Positions 7,323 through 15,653 of a stretch of 26,450 bases of DNA are shown one piece after another (position 1 is the first letter of the stretch; each line of letters begins with the position of its first letter). The DNA is from Collinsella sp. (lineage in GTDB: Bacteria; Actinomycetota; Coriobacteriia; Coriobacteriales; Coriobacteriaceae). A program made the translations under genes and the position numbers. Location of the stretch: the NCBI GenBank assembly GCA_019414515.1, contig DXLX01000006.1:1-26450 (forward strand), in the 5' to 3' direction. The notes under the pieces were generated by a model, which saw only the letters and a program-made list of their open reading frames with translations, was not told where the DNA came from and searched no databases.

Positions 7323-8624
7323 GTGTTGAACATCACCGCTTCTGACGTCAAGGACGCCAAGCTCACCGCTACGGTCACCATCCCGGCCGCCGACGTCGAC
7401 GCCGCGATCAAGAAGGCTTACAAGGACACCGCCAAGAAGTACCGCTTCCCGGGCTTCCGTGCCGGTAAGGCTCCCCGTCCGGTCATCGACTCCGCACTTG
7501 GCGCCGAGGCTACCCTCGCTCAGGCCACCAACGACCTGATCGCCGCCAACGAGCCCGCCGTCCTCAACGAGCTGGACATCGTCCCCACCAAGAACGGTGA
7601 CTACAAGGAGCTCGACCTCGCCAAGGATCACGAGGACTACACCTACACCGTCGAGTTCTCCCTGCGTCCCGCTGCCGAGCTCTCCTCCTTCGACGCTGTC
7701 GAGATCGAGATGCCCCCTGCGGAGGTCACCGAGTCCGAGATCAACAACCAGGTTGAGATGCTCCTCAACTACCGTGCCACCTTCGAGGACGTCGAGGGTC
7801 GTGCCGTCGAGGCCGAGGACTACGTCACCGTCGACCTCAAGGCCGTCGAGAACGCCGACAACTTTGCCGCCGAGGGCCGCATGCTCATCGCCGGTAGCGA
7901 CAGCAACCCCAAGGAGTTCAACGAGGCCCTGATCGGTGCCAACGTTGAAGACGTCAAGACCGTCACCTGGACCGACGAGGTCGAGGAGGGCGAGGAGGCC
8001 GAGACCCACACCGTCGAGGTCACCGTCAAGGGCATCAAGGTCCGCAACACCCCCGAGCTCACCGACGAGCTCGTCAAGTCCGACTTTGGCTTTGACAGCA
8101 TCGACGCTATGCGCGACGCCATCAAGATCGAGATCGAGCAGGACAAGGCTTCCCGCCTGCCGGCCGAGAAGGAGAACCGTTGCGTCTCCGCTCTCGCCGA
8201 GCGTCTGCAGCTCGACGAGATGGACGCCGACTACGAGCAGTCCGTCTTTGAGGAGCTCGGCCAGAACTTCCTGTCCAACCTCGCTGCTCGTGGCATGACG
8301 CTGGACACCTGGCTGCCCGCTTCCGGTCTGACCATGGAGCAGTTCATCGGCGACCTGCACAAGCAGGCCAACGACGTTGCCCGTGAGTCCCTGGCTCTGG
8401 ACGCCCTCGCCCGCGAGCTCAAGATCGAGGTCACCGAGGATGACATCAACGCTGAGTTCGAGAAGGCCGGCGCCAAGGACGTCGAGGCTTCCAAGGCCGA
8501 GTTCATCGCCGATGGCCGCATGCCTGCCGTCCGTGAGTCCATCCGTCGTTCCAAGGCCGTCGACCACCTGGTCGAGAACGCCAAGGTGACCGAGGTCGAC
8601 GAGACCGCCAAGGACGCCGAGTAA
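7323..8624 (+). CDS. tig: trigger factor, ribosome-associated chaperone and prolyl isomerase
   Basis: About 433 residues, the usual trigger factor size. The N-terminal ribosome-binding domain contains the signature FPGFRAGKAPRPVI (canonical GFRxGKxP), which docks at protein L23 by the tunnel exit. A central FKBP-like isomerase domain (about 150-240) has acidic stretches such as DEVEEGEEAE, and a helical C-terminal domain follows. The start is ambiguous: AGGAGG at 7314-7319 can serve GTG 7323 or TTG 7326; the latter has the better 6-base spacing and gives the family-like N-terminus MNIT. Codon use is strongly biased to C-ending codons, as expected of a highly expressed gene. It heads the tig-clpP-clpX group common to many bacteria. 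Confidence 0.95.
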   Translation: MLNITASDVKDAKLTATVTIPAADVDAAIKKAYKDTAKKYRFPGFRAGKAPRPVIDSALGAEATLAQATNDLIAANEPAVLNELDIVPTKNGDYKELDLAKDHEDYTYTVEFSLRPAAELSSFDAVEIEMPPAEVTESEINNQVEMLLNYRATFEDVEGRAVEAEDYVTVDLKAVENADNFAAEGRMLIAGSDSNPKEFNEALIGANVEDVKTVTWTDEVEEGEEAETHTVEVTVKGIKVRNTPELTDELVKSDFGFDSIDAMRDAIKIEIEQDKASRLPAEKENRCVSALAERLQLDEMDADYEQSVFEELGQNFLSNLAARGMTLDTWLPASGLTMEQFIGDLHKQANDVARESLALDALARELKIEVTEDDINAEFEKAGAKDVEASKAEFIADGRMPAVRESIRRSKAVDHLVENAKVTEVDETAKDAE

Positions 8625-8640
8625 TTCTCGCCACCTTGCC

Positions 8641-8664
8641 CGCGAGCGCATGGGTGCGCTCGCG
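8641..8664 (+). terminator. hairpin after tig
   Basis: A perfect 10-bp stem, CGCGAGCGCA with TGCGCTCGCG, has the loop TGGG and lies 17 bases after the tig stop. No T-run follows, so it may be a partial terminator or an RNA-stabilising 3' hairpin. Confidence 0.5.
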
Positions 8665-8700
8665 ATGGGGTAAAGTTATATACCGGTTATCCGGTTGCTT

Positions 8701-8747
8701 CGTACGGTGCCAGCCAATGCATAGCATGCGGGCACCGTACGTTTATC
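8701..8747 (+). terminator. hairpin in the tig-clpP gap, possible attenuator
   Basis: CGTACGGTGCC (8701-8711) pairs perfectly over 11 bp with GGCACCGTACG (8731-8741); the loop holds a nested ATGC-ATA-GCAT and TTTATCT follows. A smaller palindrome ACCGG-TTAT-CCGGT lies at 8682-8695. The hairpin ends 46 bases before the clpP start, so it could terminate tig transcripts or lie in the clpP leader. Confidence 0.45.
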
Positions 8748-8787
8748 TAGAACCAATTTGGTCCGCAAGAGAGAAATGGAGATGCGT

Positions 8788-9408
8788 ATGATCGCCAAGT
8801 TCGATTCCGCCCTCGTGCCATACGTTATCGAGCAGACGCCGCGCGGCGAGCGCAGCTACGATATCTATTCGCGCCTGCTCAACGACCGCATCATCTTCTT
8901 GGGCGAGGAGATCAACTCCGTCAGCGCCAACCTGGTCGTTGCCCAGCTGCTGCATCTTGAGAGCCAGGATGCCGAGAAGGATATCTCGCTCTACATCAAT
9001 TCGCCCGGTGGCGAGGTTTACTCCGGCCTGGCGATTCTTGACACTATGAACTTCATCAAGCCGCAGGTCTCCACCATTTGCGTCGGTATGGCTGCATCCA
9101 TGGCCGCTGTGCTGCTTTCGGCCGGCGCCAAGGGCAAGCGCTTCTGCCTGCCGCACTCCAAGGTCATGATTCACCAGCCCAGCGGCGGTGCCCAGGGTCA
9201 GCAGACCGAGATCGAGATCGTGGCCGAGGAGATCAAGAAGACCCGTCGCGAGCTCAACCAGATCCTGTCCGATGCCTCGGGCCAGCCCATCGAGAAGGTC
9301 CAAGCCGACACCGAGCGCGACAATTATCTGACTGCTGCCGAGGCCCTCGACTACGGCCTGGTCGACCGTATCGTCACCTCGCGCGATCTCGCCGCGAAGG
9401 ACGCCTAG
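8788..9408 (+). CDS. clpP: ClpP ATP-dependent protease proteolytic subunit
   Basis: A 206-residue serine peptidase of family S14. Two seven-membered rings form the chamber that degrades proteins unfolded by ClpX. The catalytic triad is S104 in GMAASMAAV, H129 in VMIHQPSGG and D178 in TERDNYLTA; NSPGG (71-75) is the oxyanion and handle signature. ATG 8788 is preferred because GGAG lies 6 bases upstream; in-frame ATGs at 8776 and 8782 are alternatives and would add a few residues. The stop codon lies one base before the clpX ATG, so the two are co-translated in an operon. Confidence 0.95.
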   Translation: MIAKFDSALVPYVIEQTPRGERSYDIYSRLLNDRIIFLGEEINSVSANLVVAQLLHLESQDAEKDISLYINSPGGEVYSGLAILDTMNFIKPQVSTICVGMAASMAAVLLSAGAKGKRFCLPHSKVMIHQPSGGAQGQQTEIEIVAEEIKKTRRELNQILSDASGQPIEKVQADTERDNYLTAAEALDYGLVDRIVTSRDLAAKDA

Positions 9409-9409
9409 G

Positions 9410-10822
9410 ATGGCAGGTAACATGCAGGACAACTTTGACGAGAACGGCAACCCCATCCGCTGCTCCTTCTGCGGAAAAGAGCAGGGGCAGGTACGCCGTC
9501 TCGTAAAGGGCCCGACCAACATCTTTATCTGCGACGAGTGCGTCGCCGCTTGCTCTGAGATCTTGGAGGAGTCGCTGGCTTCGGATTTTATGGACGCTGC
9601 CCGCAACGGCAAGCTGCCGGGCTTCCTCAACGACCACGGCCAGGCTGCATCCCAGCCCGCCGTGGACCCCGAGGCCGAGGGCTTTGAGCTCGAGGACGAC
9701 CGTCAGGTCATCACGCACGTGCCGACGCCGCACGAGATCTATGACGAGCTTTCGGCCTATGTTATGGGCCAGGAGGACGCCAAGCGCGCCATGTCGGTGG
9801 CCGTGTACAACCACTATCGCCGCGTGATCGAGGGCGGTGCCGCGGTGTCCGCCTTTGACGAGGCATCGGGTATGGGCGGACAGTTTGACGACGATATGGA
9901 CGAGGTGGAGCTTGCCAAGTCCAATATTCTGCTGCTCGGCCCCACCGGTACCGGTAAGACGCTGCTGGCCCAGACGCTCGCGCGCATTCTCGAGGTGCCG
10001 TTTGCCATCGCCGACGCTACCGCGCTCACCGAGGCTGGTTATGTGGGCGAGGACGTGGAGAACATCCTGCTCAAGCTCATCAACGCCGCCGATGGCGACA
10101 TTGAGCGCGCTCAGGTGGGCATTATCTACGTGGACGAGATTGACAAGATCGCCCGTAAGGCCGAGAACCTCTCCATCACCCGCGATGTTTCGGGCGAGGG
10201 CGTTCAGCAAGCGCTGCTTAAGATCCTTGAGGGCACGGTGGCCAGCGTTCCGCCCACCGGCGGCCGCAAGCATCCCCAGCAGGAGCTGCTGCAGATCGAC
10301 ACGACCAACATCCTGTTCATCTGTGGCGGTGCCTTTGTGGGTCTGGACAAGATCATCGCCGATCGCGTGGGTAACAAGGGCGTGGGCTTCAACTCCGAGA
10401 TTGCCGGACCCACCTCGGTCGACGAGAACGACCTGCTGCGTCAGGTGCTCCCGCAGGACCTCAACGCCTTTGGCATGATCCCCGAGTTCGTGGGACGTAC
10501 GCCCGTCGTCACCCAGACGCAGGCGCTCGACGAGGACGACCTGGTGTCGATCCTGACCGAGCCCAAGAACGCCGTGGTGCGTCAGTACCGCAAGATGTTC
10601 CAGCTCGAGGACGTCGAGCTTGAGTTTGAGGACACGGCCCTGCACGAGATCGCCCGCATGGCGCTTGCTCGCAAGACCGGCGCCCGCGGCCTGCGCTCCA
10701 TTTGCGAGGACGTGCTGCAGCAGACGATGTTCGACCTGCCCAGCGAGGAGGGCGTCGCCAAGGTCATCGTAACCGAAGCCTCCGTAAAGGGCGAAGAGCA
10801 ACCCCAGCGCATCTATGGGTAA
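9410..10822 (+). CDS. clpX: ClpX, ATP-dependent unfoldase of the ClpXP protease
   Basis: 470 residues, slightly longer than the E. coli protein. The N-terminal C4 zinc domain (C18, C21, C41, C44) recruits substrates and adaptors. The AAA+ module has Walker A GPTGTGKT at 177-184, Walker B IIYVDEIDK near 240, and the pore loop in the segment EAGYVGEDVE. FICGGAFVGLD includes a family-typical stretch, and the C-terminal part carries RTGARGL-like sensor 2 (KTGARGLRSI). An insert around residues 135-160 (EGGAAVSAFDEASGMGGQFD) is longer and more acidic or Gly-rich than usual before the P-loop. ATG 9410 is chosen; ATG 9422 is possible. Confidence 0.95.
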   Translation: MAGNMQDNFDENGNPIRCSFCGKEQGQVRRLVKGPTNIFICDECVAACSEILEESLASDFMDAARNGKLPGFLNDHGQAASQPAVDPEAEGFELEDDRQVITHVPTPHEIYDELSAYVMGQEDAKRAMSVAVYNHYRRVIEGGAAVSAFDEASGMGGQFDDDMDEVELAKSNILLLGPTGTGKTLLAQTLARILEVPFAIADATALTEAGYVGEDVENILLKLINAADGDIERAQVGIIYVDEIDKIARKAENLSITRDVSGEGVQQALLKILEGTVASVPPTGGRKHPQQELLQIDTTNILFICGGAFVGLDKIIADRVGNKGVGFNSEIAGPTSVDENDLLRQVLPQDLNAFGMIPEFVGRTPVVTQTQALDEDDLVSILTEPKNAVVRQYRKMFQLEDVELEFEDTALHEIARMALARKTGARGLRSICEDVLQQTMFDLPSEEGVAKVIVTEASVKGEEQPQRIYG

Positions 10823-10835
10823 ATAGCGCCCGTTT

Positions 10836-10863
10836 AGGTCCCGCGGCAACCACTGCGGGACCT
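10836..10863 (+). terminator. hairpin after clpX
   Basis: AGGTCCCGC (10836-10844) pairs with GCGGGACCT (10855-10863) through 9 pairs, 14 bases after the clpX stop. Only a short ATTT lies downstream, so termination may rely on the next palindrome. Confidence 0.55.
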
Positions 10864-10870
10864 GCCATTT

Positions 10871-10955
10871 AGGGACAGGTTTATTTTGGTCGGTTTTATA
10901 TTGGCAAACGTTATTCTGCCTGATAAAACCTGCCAAAATAAACCTGTCCCTTTTT
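10871..10955 (+). terminator. long palindrome with T-run, likely terminator of clpPX and repeat element
   Basis: AGGGACAGGTTTATTTTGG (10871-10889) pairs with its exact complement at 10933-10951. The stem continues with GGTTTTAT (10892-10899) against ATAAAACC (10923-10930) across one wobble and one mismatch. The loop is 23 bases and TTTTT follows at 10951-10955. The stem is far longer and more AT-rich than ordinary terminators here, so it may be a mobile or repeated element used as a terminator. Confidence 0.65.
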
Positions 10956-11026
10956 GGTAGGTATGCCTGTGCTATTCTGTGAGATTGTTTAGCTAGTACC
11001 TTCAGACTGAAGTAATCGATACCTAA

Positions 11027-11142
11027 GGGGAGGAATGTAGGCCCGATTTTCGTAGATTCCGCACGAGCCGAAGACCACTTAATGTGGTCTTCGAGCGAGC
11101 CCAGGACTTGACCGAGCGAAAAACGGGCCTACATTCCTCCCC
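11027..11142. repeat. 116-bp element with 26-bp inverted ends ahead of valS
   Basis: The ends at 11027-11052 and 11117-11142 are inverted copies identical at 25 of 26 positions (the left arm begins GGGGAGGAATGTAGGCCCG). Inside is a perfect 10-bp hairpin, CGAAGACCAC-TTAAT-GTGGTCTTCG (11069-11093). The element ends 20 bases before the valS start, just before its ribosome site. It has none of the conserved T-box sequences. It may be a MITE-like repeat or a leader structure. Confidence 0.8.
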
Positions 11143-11162
11143 GGCGGGACAGGGAGAGATAT

Positions 11163-13859
11163 ATGGAAGAGATGCCCAAGAATTATGATCCGTCGACCAA
11201 CGAGCCGGCGATCCTGCAGAAGTGGCTCGACGGCGGCTACTACAAGCGCCGCGAGGGCGTGGGCGACTGCACCGTCACCATTCCGCCTCCCAACGTGACC
11301 GGCAAGCTCCACATGGGTCACGCCACCGACGACTCCATCCAGGACGCCATCATCCGTATGGCCCGCATGCGCGGCAAGTCCACGCGCTGGGTGCTCGGCA
11401 CCGACCACGCCGGTATCGCCACGCAGACCAAGGTCGACAAGAAGCTCAAGAGCGAGGGCATCAGTCGTCTGGAGATCGGTCGCGACAAGTTTGTCGACGC
11501 CTGCTGGGATTGGACCCACGAGTACGGCGGCATCATCGTCGAGCAGATCAAGCGCATGGGCTGCTCCGTCGACTTCGATAACGAGCGCTTTACCATGGAC
11601 GAGGACTACGCCCAGGCCGTGCGCAAGGTGTTCTGCGACTGGTACCACGACGGCCTGATCTACCGTGGCAAGCGCATCGTCAACTGGTGCCCCAACTGCA
11701 CCACCGCCATCTCGGACGACGAGGCCGAGTATAAGGACGAGAAGGGCCACCTGTGGCACCTGCGCTACCCGCTGACCGAGCCGGTCAACGGCCAGGACTA
11801 CATCGTCGTCGCTACCACGCGCCCCGAGACCATGCTCGGCGACACGGGCGTCGCCGTCTCCCCGAAGGACCCCGAGAAGGCCGCCTTTGTGGGTAAGACC
11901 GTCAAGCTCCCCATCGTCGACCGCGAGATCCGCATCTTTGAGGATTGGCACGTCGATGCCAACTTTGGCTCCGGCTTCGTCAAGGTCACCCCGGCCCACG
12001 ACCCCAACGACTACGCTATGGGTCAGGCCCACGATCTGCCGCAGATCAATATCTTCGATGAGCACGCAGTGGTCGTCGAGGGCTACGGCGAGTTCACCGG
12101 CATGAACCGCGACGAGTGCCGCGAGGCCGTCATTAAGTGGTTCGAGGAGCACGGCCTGCTCGATCACGTCGAGGACCTCGATCACTCCGTCATGCACTGC
12201 TACCGTTGCGACTCCGCCCTGGAGCCGTGGCTGTCCGAGCAGTGGTTCGTCGCCGTCGACAAGCTCAAGGGGCCGGCGCTCGACGCCGTCAACTCTGGCA
12301 AGGTCACCTTCCACCCCGCGCGCTGGACGCAGACCTACACCACCTGGATGGAGAACCTCAAGGACTGGTGCATTAGCCGCCAGCTGTGGTGGGGCCACCG
12401 TATCCCCGTGTTCTACTGCGAGGACTGCGGCTGGGAGGACGCTCTGACCGAGGATACCGACGTGTGCCCCAAGTGCGGCGGCCATCACGTGCACCAGGAC
12501 GAGAACGTGCTGGACACCTGGTTCAGCTCGCAGCTGTGGACCTTTGCCACGCAGGGCTGGCCGCAAAAGCCGGAGCTGCTCGAGGGCCATCACCCCACGA
12601 CGGCACTCGTCACCGCACGCGACATCATCGCGCTGTGGGTTGCTCGCATGGTTATGAGCTCGCTGTACTTCTTGGACGAGGTGCCGTTTAAGGACGTCGT
12701 CATCTACCCGACGATCTTGGCCAAGGACGGCAGCCGCATGTCCAAGTCCAAGGGCAACGGCGTTGACCCCATGGACCTCATTGGCATGTACGGCGCCGAT
12801 GCCATGCGCTACAACCTGCTGACGCTGTGCACCAACAACCAGGATGTCAAGTTTGACGCGAACATCGACAAGAAGACTAAGCAGCTCATCGACAGCCCGC
12901 GCACCGAGCAGGCCAAGTCGTTTGTGACCAAGATCTGGAACGCCAGCCGCTTCCTGCTCATGAACATGGAGGGCTACACGCCCGGCGAGCCCGTCGTGGA
13001 GACGCCGGCTGACGCCTGGATGTTCAGCCGTCTGGCCAAGGCCGTGAAGATGGTTACCGAGGGTATCGAGAACTACACCTTTGGCGATATGGCTCGCGGC
13101 GTGCAGCAGTTCTTCTGGAACGAGGTCTGCGACTGGTACGTCGAGGTCACCAAGGCCCGCCTGAAGGGCGAGGGCCGTCTGCAGGCCCAGCGCAACCTGA
13201 TCTTTGTGCTCGACACCTCCATTCGCCTGATGCACCCGCTTATGCCGTTTGTCACCGAGGAGATTTGGGACAACATGCCGGCGAGCGTGCTCGACCTGGA
13301 CGCCGAGGGCAACGTTGACCGCGCCGAGGCGCTCATGATCGCCAAGTGGCCCGAGCCCGCCGACTACGCCAAGTACGTCGACGAGGACGCCGAGCGCGCG
13401 TTTGAGCTGTGCCGTACCGTCGTTTCCGCCGCCCGCGCCACGCGTTCGCGTTATCGCTTGAGCCCCAAGGCCGAGCTCGACGTTGTCGTGCGCGCCGGTG
13501 CCGAGGATATTGAGAAGCTCGAGAGCCTGCGCTCGACCATCGAGCCGCTGGCGAACACCGCTTCGCTGGTCATGGGTATCGACGTCGAGAAGCCGGCCGC
13601 GAGCATTGCCGTGGTCGATAGCGGCGTCGAGGTCTTTGTGGTGCTCGAGGGCAAGGTTGATCTTTCGGCCGAGAAGGCGCGCCTGGAGAAGGAGATTGCC
13701 GCGGCCCAGAAGGAGCTCGCCGGCTGCGAGAAGACGCTGGCCAACGAGGGCTTTGTGGCCAAGGCCGCGCCCGCGGTGGTCCAGAAGAAGAGGGACCGTG
13801 CAGCTGAGCTCAAGGAGATCCTGGCAGCGCTGACTGCTCAGGTTGCTGACTTCTCGTAG
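11163..13859 (+). CDS. valS: valyl-tRNA synthetase
   Basis: 898 residues, a class Ia synthetase charging tRNA-Val. The ATP-binding HIGH-type motif is HMGH at 50-53 after PPPNVTGKL, and the KMSKS-type motif is RMSKS at 525-529. The editing (CP1) domain lies between them and includes TTRPETMLGDT. A Cys4 element (CEDC...CPKC) near 418-438 probably binds zinc. An anticodon-binding domain is followed by the C-terminal coiled-coil arm (about 825-895, rich in Lys/Glu/Ala) that contacts the tRNA. The ribosome site AGGGAGAG lies 5-11 bases before ATG 11163. It is followed by folC, as in many Gram-positive genomes, but a structured 230-base gap separates them. Confidence 0.97.
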   Translation: MEEMPKNYDPSTNEPAILQKWLDGGYYKRREGVGDCTVTIPPPNVTGKLHMGHATDDSIQDAIIRMARMRGKSTRWVLGTDHAGIATQTKVDKKLKSEGISRLEIGRDKFVDACWDWTHEYGGIIVEQIKRMGCSVDFDNERFTMDEDYAQAVRKVFCDWYHDGLIYRGKRIVNWCPNCTTAISDDEAEYKDEKGHLWHLRYPLTEPVNGQDYIVVATTRPETMLGDTGVAVSPKDPEKAAFVGKTVKLPIVDREIRIFEDWHVDANFGSGFVKVTPAHDPNDYAMGQAHDLPQINIFDEHAVVVEGYGEFTGMNRDECREAVIKWFEEHGLLDHVEDLDHSVMHCYRCDSALEPWLSEQWFVAVDKLKGPALDAVNSGKVTFHPARWTQTYTTWMENLKDWCISRQLWWGHRIPVFYCEDCGWEDALTEDTDVCPKCGGHHVHQDENVLDTWFSSQLWTFATQGWPQKPELLEGHHPTTALVTARDIIALWVARMVMSSLYFLDEVPFKDVVIYPTILAKDGSRMSKSKGNGVDPMDLIGMYGADAMRYNLLTLCTNNQDVKFDANIDKKTKQLIDSPRTEQAKSFVTKIWNASRFLLMNMEGYTPGEPVVETPADAWMFSRLAKAVKMVTEGIENYTFGDMARGVQQFFWNEVCDWYVEVTKARLKGEGRLQAQRNLIFVLDTSIRLMHPLMPFVTEEIWDNMPASVLDLDAEGNVDRAEALMIAKWPEPADYAKYVDEDAERAFELCRTVVSAARATRSRYRLSPKAELDVVVRAGAEDIEKLESLRSTIEPLANTASLVMGIDVEKPAASIAVVDSGVEVFVVLEGKVDLSAEKARLEKEIAAAQKELAGCEKTLANEGFVAKAAPAVVQKKRDRAAELKEILAALTAQVADFS

Positions 13860-13912
13860 GTCTAACTTGGGGGCGCGTCCCGATGCTTTGCTCGCTACTG
13901 CGGACACCTATT

Positions 13913-13934
13913 CCGCCGTTCTAACGAACGGCGG
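13913..13934 (+). terminator. short hairpin after valS
   Basis: CCGCCGTTC and GAACGGCGG form a perfect 9-bp stem with a TAAC loop, 53 bases after the valS stop. No T-run follows; it may act with the larger structure downstream. Confidence 0.4.
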
Positions 13935-13949
13935 CTGACTCGACGCTGC

Positions 13950-14048
13950 AAACGCCTCTGATGGCCAATCTGCCGTTCAACTTCGGGCGCATGGGCATAA
14001 GCCCTATGCGCCCTTGTTTCACGGCACCTTGGCTCATCAGAGGCGTTT
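13950..14048. repeat. 99-base multi-segment palindrome between valS and folC
   Basis: AAACGCCTCTGATG (13950-13963) pairs perfectly with 14035-14048. The stem continues with GCCAA/TTGGC (one bulged T), then GCCGT/ACGGC, and is capped by GGGCGCAT-GGGC / GCCC-ATGCGCCC (13985-14013, one bulge, loop ATAA). TTTT covers the right end. Nearly the whole element can fold into one rod on either strand. It may be a repeat, a structured RNA or a two-way terminator. It spans most of the gene-free 13860-14090 gap. Confidence 0.7.
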
Positions 14049-14067
14049 TCGCTGACTATCCTCAACC

Positions 14068-14073
14068 TATACT
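14068..14073 (+). promoter_or_regulatory. -10 box of folC promoter
   Basis: TATACT with a poor -35 (TTTTCG at 14046-14051, 16-base spacer). The expected start of transcription near 14080 leaves an untranslated leader of only about 10-25 bases, and no ribosome site is visible, so folC may be nearly leaderless. Confidence 0.45.
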
Positions 14074-14090
14074 GTTTTATTTTTCTATGA

Positions 14091-15449
14091 ATGGCGGTTC
14101 TAAAAATGCCTAAGCGTTCTGGCTTGTATACCGTTCCTTTTGAGTTTGATTTGCTTTCGTTTGATGAGGCTGTGGGGCTTGCTGCCGACACGGGGCGGAT
14201 TTCCGGGGATGCTGGTCCTTTGCTCGAGACGGTTGTCGATATGCTCGATGAGCTCGGGCGTCCGGATGAGTATTTCGATTGCATTCAGGTTGCCGGTACT
14301 AATGGCAAGACTTCGACCACGCGTTTTTCGGCTGCCATCCTTCGTGGTGAGGGGTTAAAGACCGCACTGTATACGTCGCCGCAGCTGGTGCGTTATCCCG
14401 AGCGCATGGAGGTTGACGGGCGCGTTGTGAGCGATGAGGCGTTTGCCCGTGGCGTTTCTGCCGCTGTTGAGGCGGGACATCGAGTGAATGCCCGTCGTGT
14501 GGCGGCGGGGGAGCGCGCCTATTCCATCACGCCGTTTGACTTGCTGACGGCTGCCGCGCTTGTCGTGTTTGCCGAGGCTGCGGTGGATGTTGCCGTGCTC
14601 GAGGTTGGTATGGGCGGACGTTGGGACGCCACGAGTGCGACCGACCCCGTTGCCGTTGCCATTACGGGCATCGGGCTCGATCACACGCGCATTTTGGGCG
14701 ATACGCTCGAAGCCATTGCGGCTGAGAAGGCTGCGGTTATCAAACCCGGGCGCTTGGTTGTTTTGGGCGAGGGCACGCACGAGGCGAGCGTTCAGCGCGT
14801 GATGGATGCCCGCTGCCGCGCGTGCGGTGTGGTGCCACTCGTGGTGAGCCACGCCACGACTAAGGTGCCGGCGCATGTGGGCGACACGGTTGAGTTTAGC
14901 TGCACCACGCCGCGTGCGATCTATGCGACGAGCATGGTTAAGCCGGCGTATCAGCCGCAGAATGCAGCGTGCGCGATTATGCTATGCGAGGGGTATCTGG
15001 GCCGCGAGCTCGATCACGATGCGTTGGATGCATCGCTTATGGGCTGCCCCACGCCGGGTCGTTTTGACGTGCTGGGGACCAATCCACTCAAGCTGATCGA
15101 TGCCTGCCATAACCCTCAGAGCTGCGAGAACTTTGTGAGCGCACTGGACGAGATCGATCCGTGCGTGGAAAATCGTCCCACGTTGCTGTGTGCCGCGCTG
15201 GCCGACAAGGACGTGGCGGGCATCGTCGACGTTTTGGTTCCGGCGTTCCCCCGCGTGGCCGTGACCCAGACCGATTCCGATCGCGCCCTGCCGGCAGAGG
15301 AACTCGCTGCCCTGGTGGACGCCGATAAGCTCGCGAGCGTGTATCCCAGCGTGTCCGAGGCCCTCGCAGCCTTCGATGCCGCGGGCGAGGCTTTCGTTGC
15401 CGCCGGCACCATCACCCTGGCCGGCGAAGTAGCAGGCCTGCTCCGCTAA
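14091..15449 (+). CDS. folC: bifunctional folylpolyglutamate synthase / dihydrofolate synthase
   Basis: Up to 452 residues. The enzyme adds glutamate to dihydropteroate and to reduced folates using ATP, in the cytoplasm. The Mur-ligase-type P-loop GTNGKTS is at residues 69-75. The family motif VLEVGMGGRWDATSA (canonical EVGLGGRLDATN) and the segment GLDHTRILGDTLEAIAAEKA are clear; the C-terminal domain follows. Starts at 14091 and 14106 (MPKRSG) are both possible and neither has a Shine-Dalgarno sequence. Codon use in the first two thirds is richer in T/G-ending codons than in valS or clpX, suggesting modest expression. Whether both activities are present cannot be read from the sequence. Confidence 0.93.
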   Translation: MAVLKMPKRSGLYTVPFEFDLLSFDEAVGLAADTGRISGDAGPLLETVVDMLDELGRPDEYFDCIQVAGTNGKTSTTRFSAAILRGEGLKTALYTSPQLVRYPERMEVDGRVVSDEAFARGVSAAVEAGHRVNARRVAAGERAYSITPFDLLTAAALVVFAEAAVDVAVLEVGMGGRWDATSATDPVAVAITGIGLDHTRILGDTLEAIAAEKAAVIKPGRLVVLGEGTHEASVQRVMDARCRACGVVPLVVSHATTKVPAHVGDTVEFSCTTPRAIYATSMVKPAYQPQNAACAIMLCEGYLGRELDHDALDASLMGCPTPGRFDVLGTNPLKLIDACHNPQSCENFVSALDEIDPCVENRPTLLCAALADKDVAGIVDVLVPAFPRVAVTQTDSDRALPAEELAALVDADKLASVYPSVSEALAAFDAAGEAFVAAGTITLAGEVAGLLR

Positions 15450-15462
15450 CCCCGCCAACGGG

Positions 15463-15480
15463 GCAGCCAATTTGGGCTGC
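15463..15480 (+). terminator. short hairpin after folC
   Basis: GCAGCC-AATTTG-GGCTGC lies 13 bases after the folC stop. The stem is only 6 bp and no T-run follows, so it is a weak terminator candidate. Confidence 0.35.
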
Positions 15481-15496
15481 TAGTCACGAAATGGGG

Positions 15497-15635
15497 CTAT
15501 CTACTACGTTTGAGCGGTTGCCCTCGACCACACCGAGAATTGCGAAATGAAAACCGCAGGTAGATGGCTTACCAGTTTTGCGAAAACACGGGCATGGTCG
15601 ACCCATGCGGGCTAAACGTAGTAGATAGGCCGTTT
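15497..15635. repeat. element bounded by a 15-bp perfect inverted repeat (folC-pepQ gap)
   Basis: CTATCTACTACGTTT (15497-15511) has its exact inverted copy at 15614-15628. TTTGAGC/GCTAAA extends the pairing with a bulge. A small inner hairpin GCATGG-TCGAC-CCATGC occupies 15590-15606. GGCCGTTTTT follows the right arm, so on the plus strand it could terminate folC transcripts. The 102-base interior encodes no protein. Confidence 0.7.
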
Positions 15636-15653
15636 TTGTGGCGGCATTCATGT

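Noticed and set aside
7293..8651. 452-codon minus-strand frame
   Set aside because: Antisense shadow of tig with highly repetitive Leu/Val/Gly/Asp composition.
11027..11162. T-box riboswitch controlling valS
   Set aside because: No T-box core (AGGGTGGNACCGCG-like) sequence or specifier-loop arrangement is present; only a long inverted repeat.
11079..13907. 942-codon open frame on the minus strand
   Set aside because: It mirrors valS in antisense; the frame is open because of the C/G third-position bias and its translation shows no family motif.
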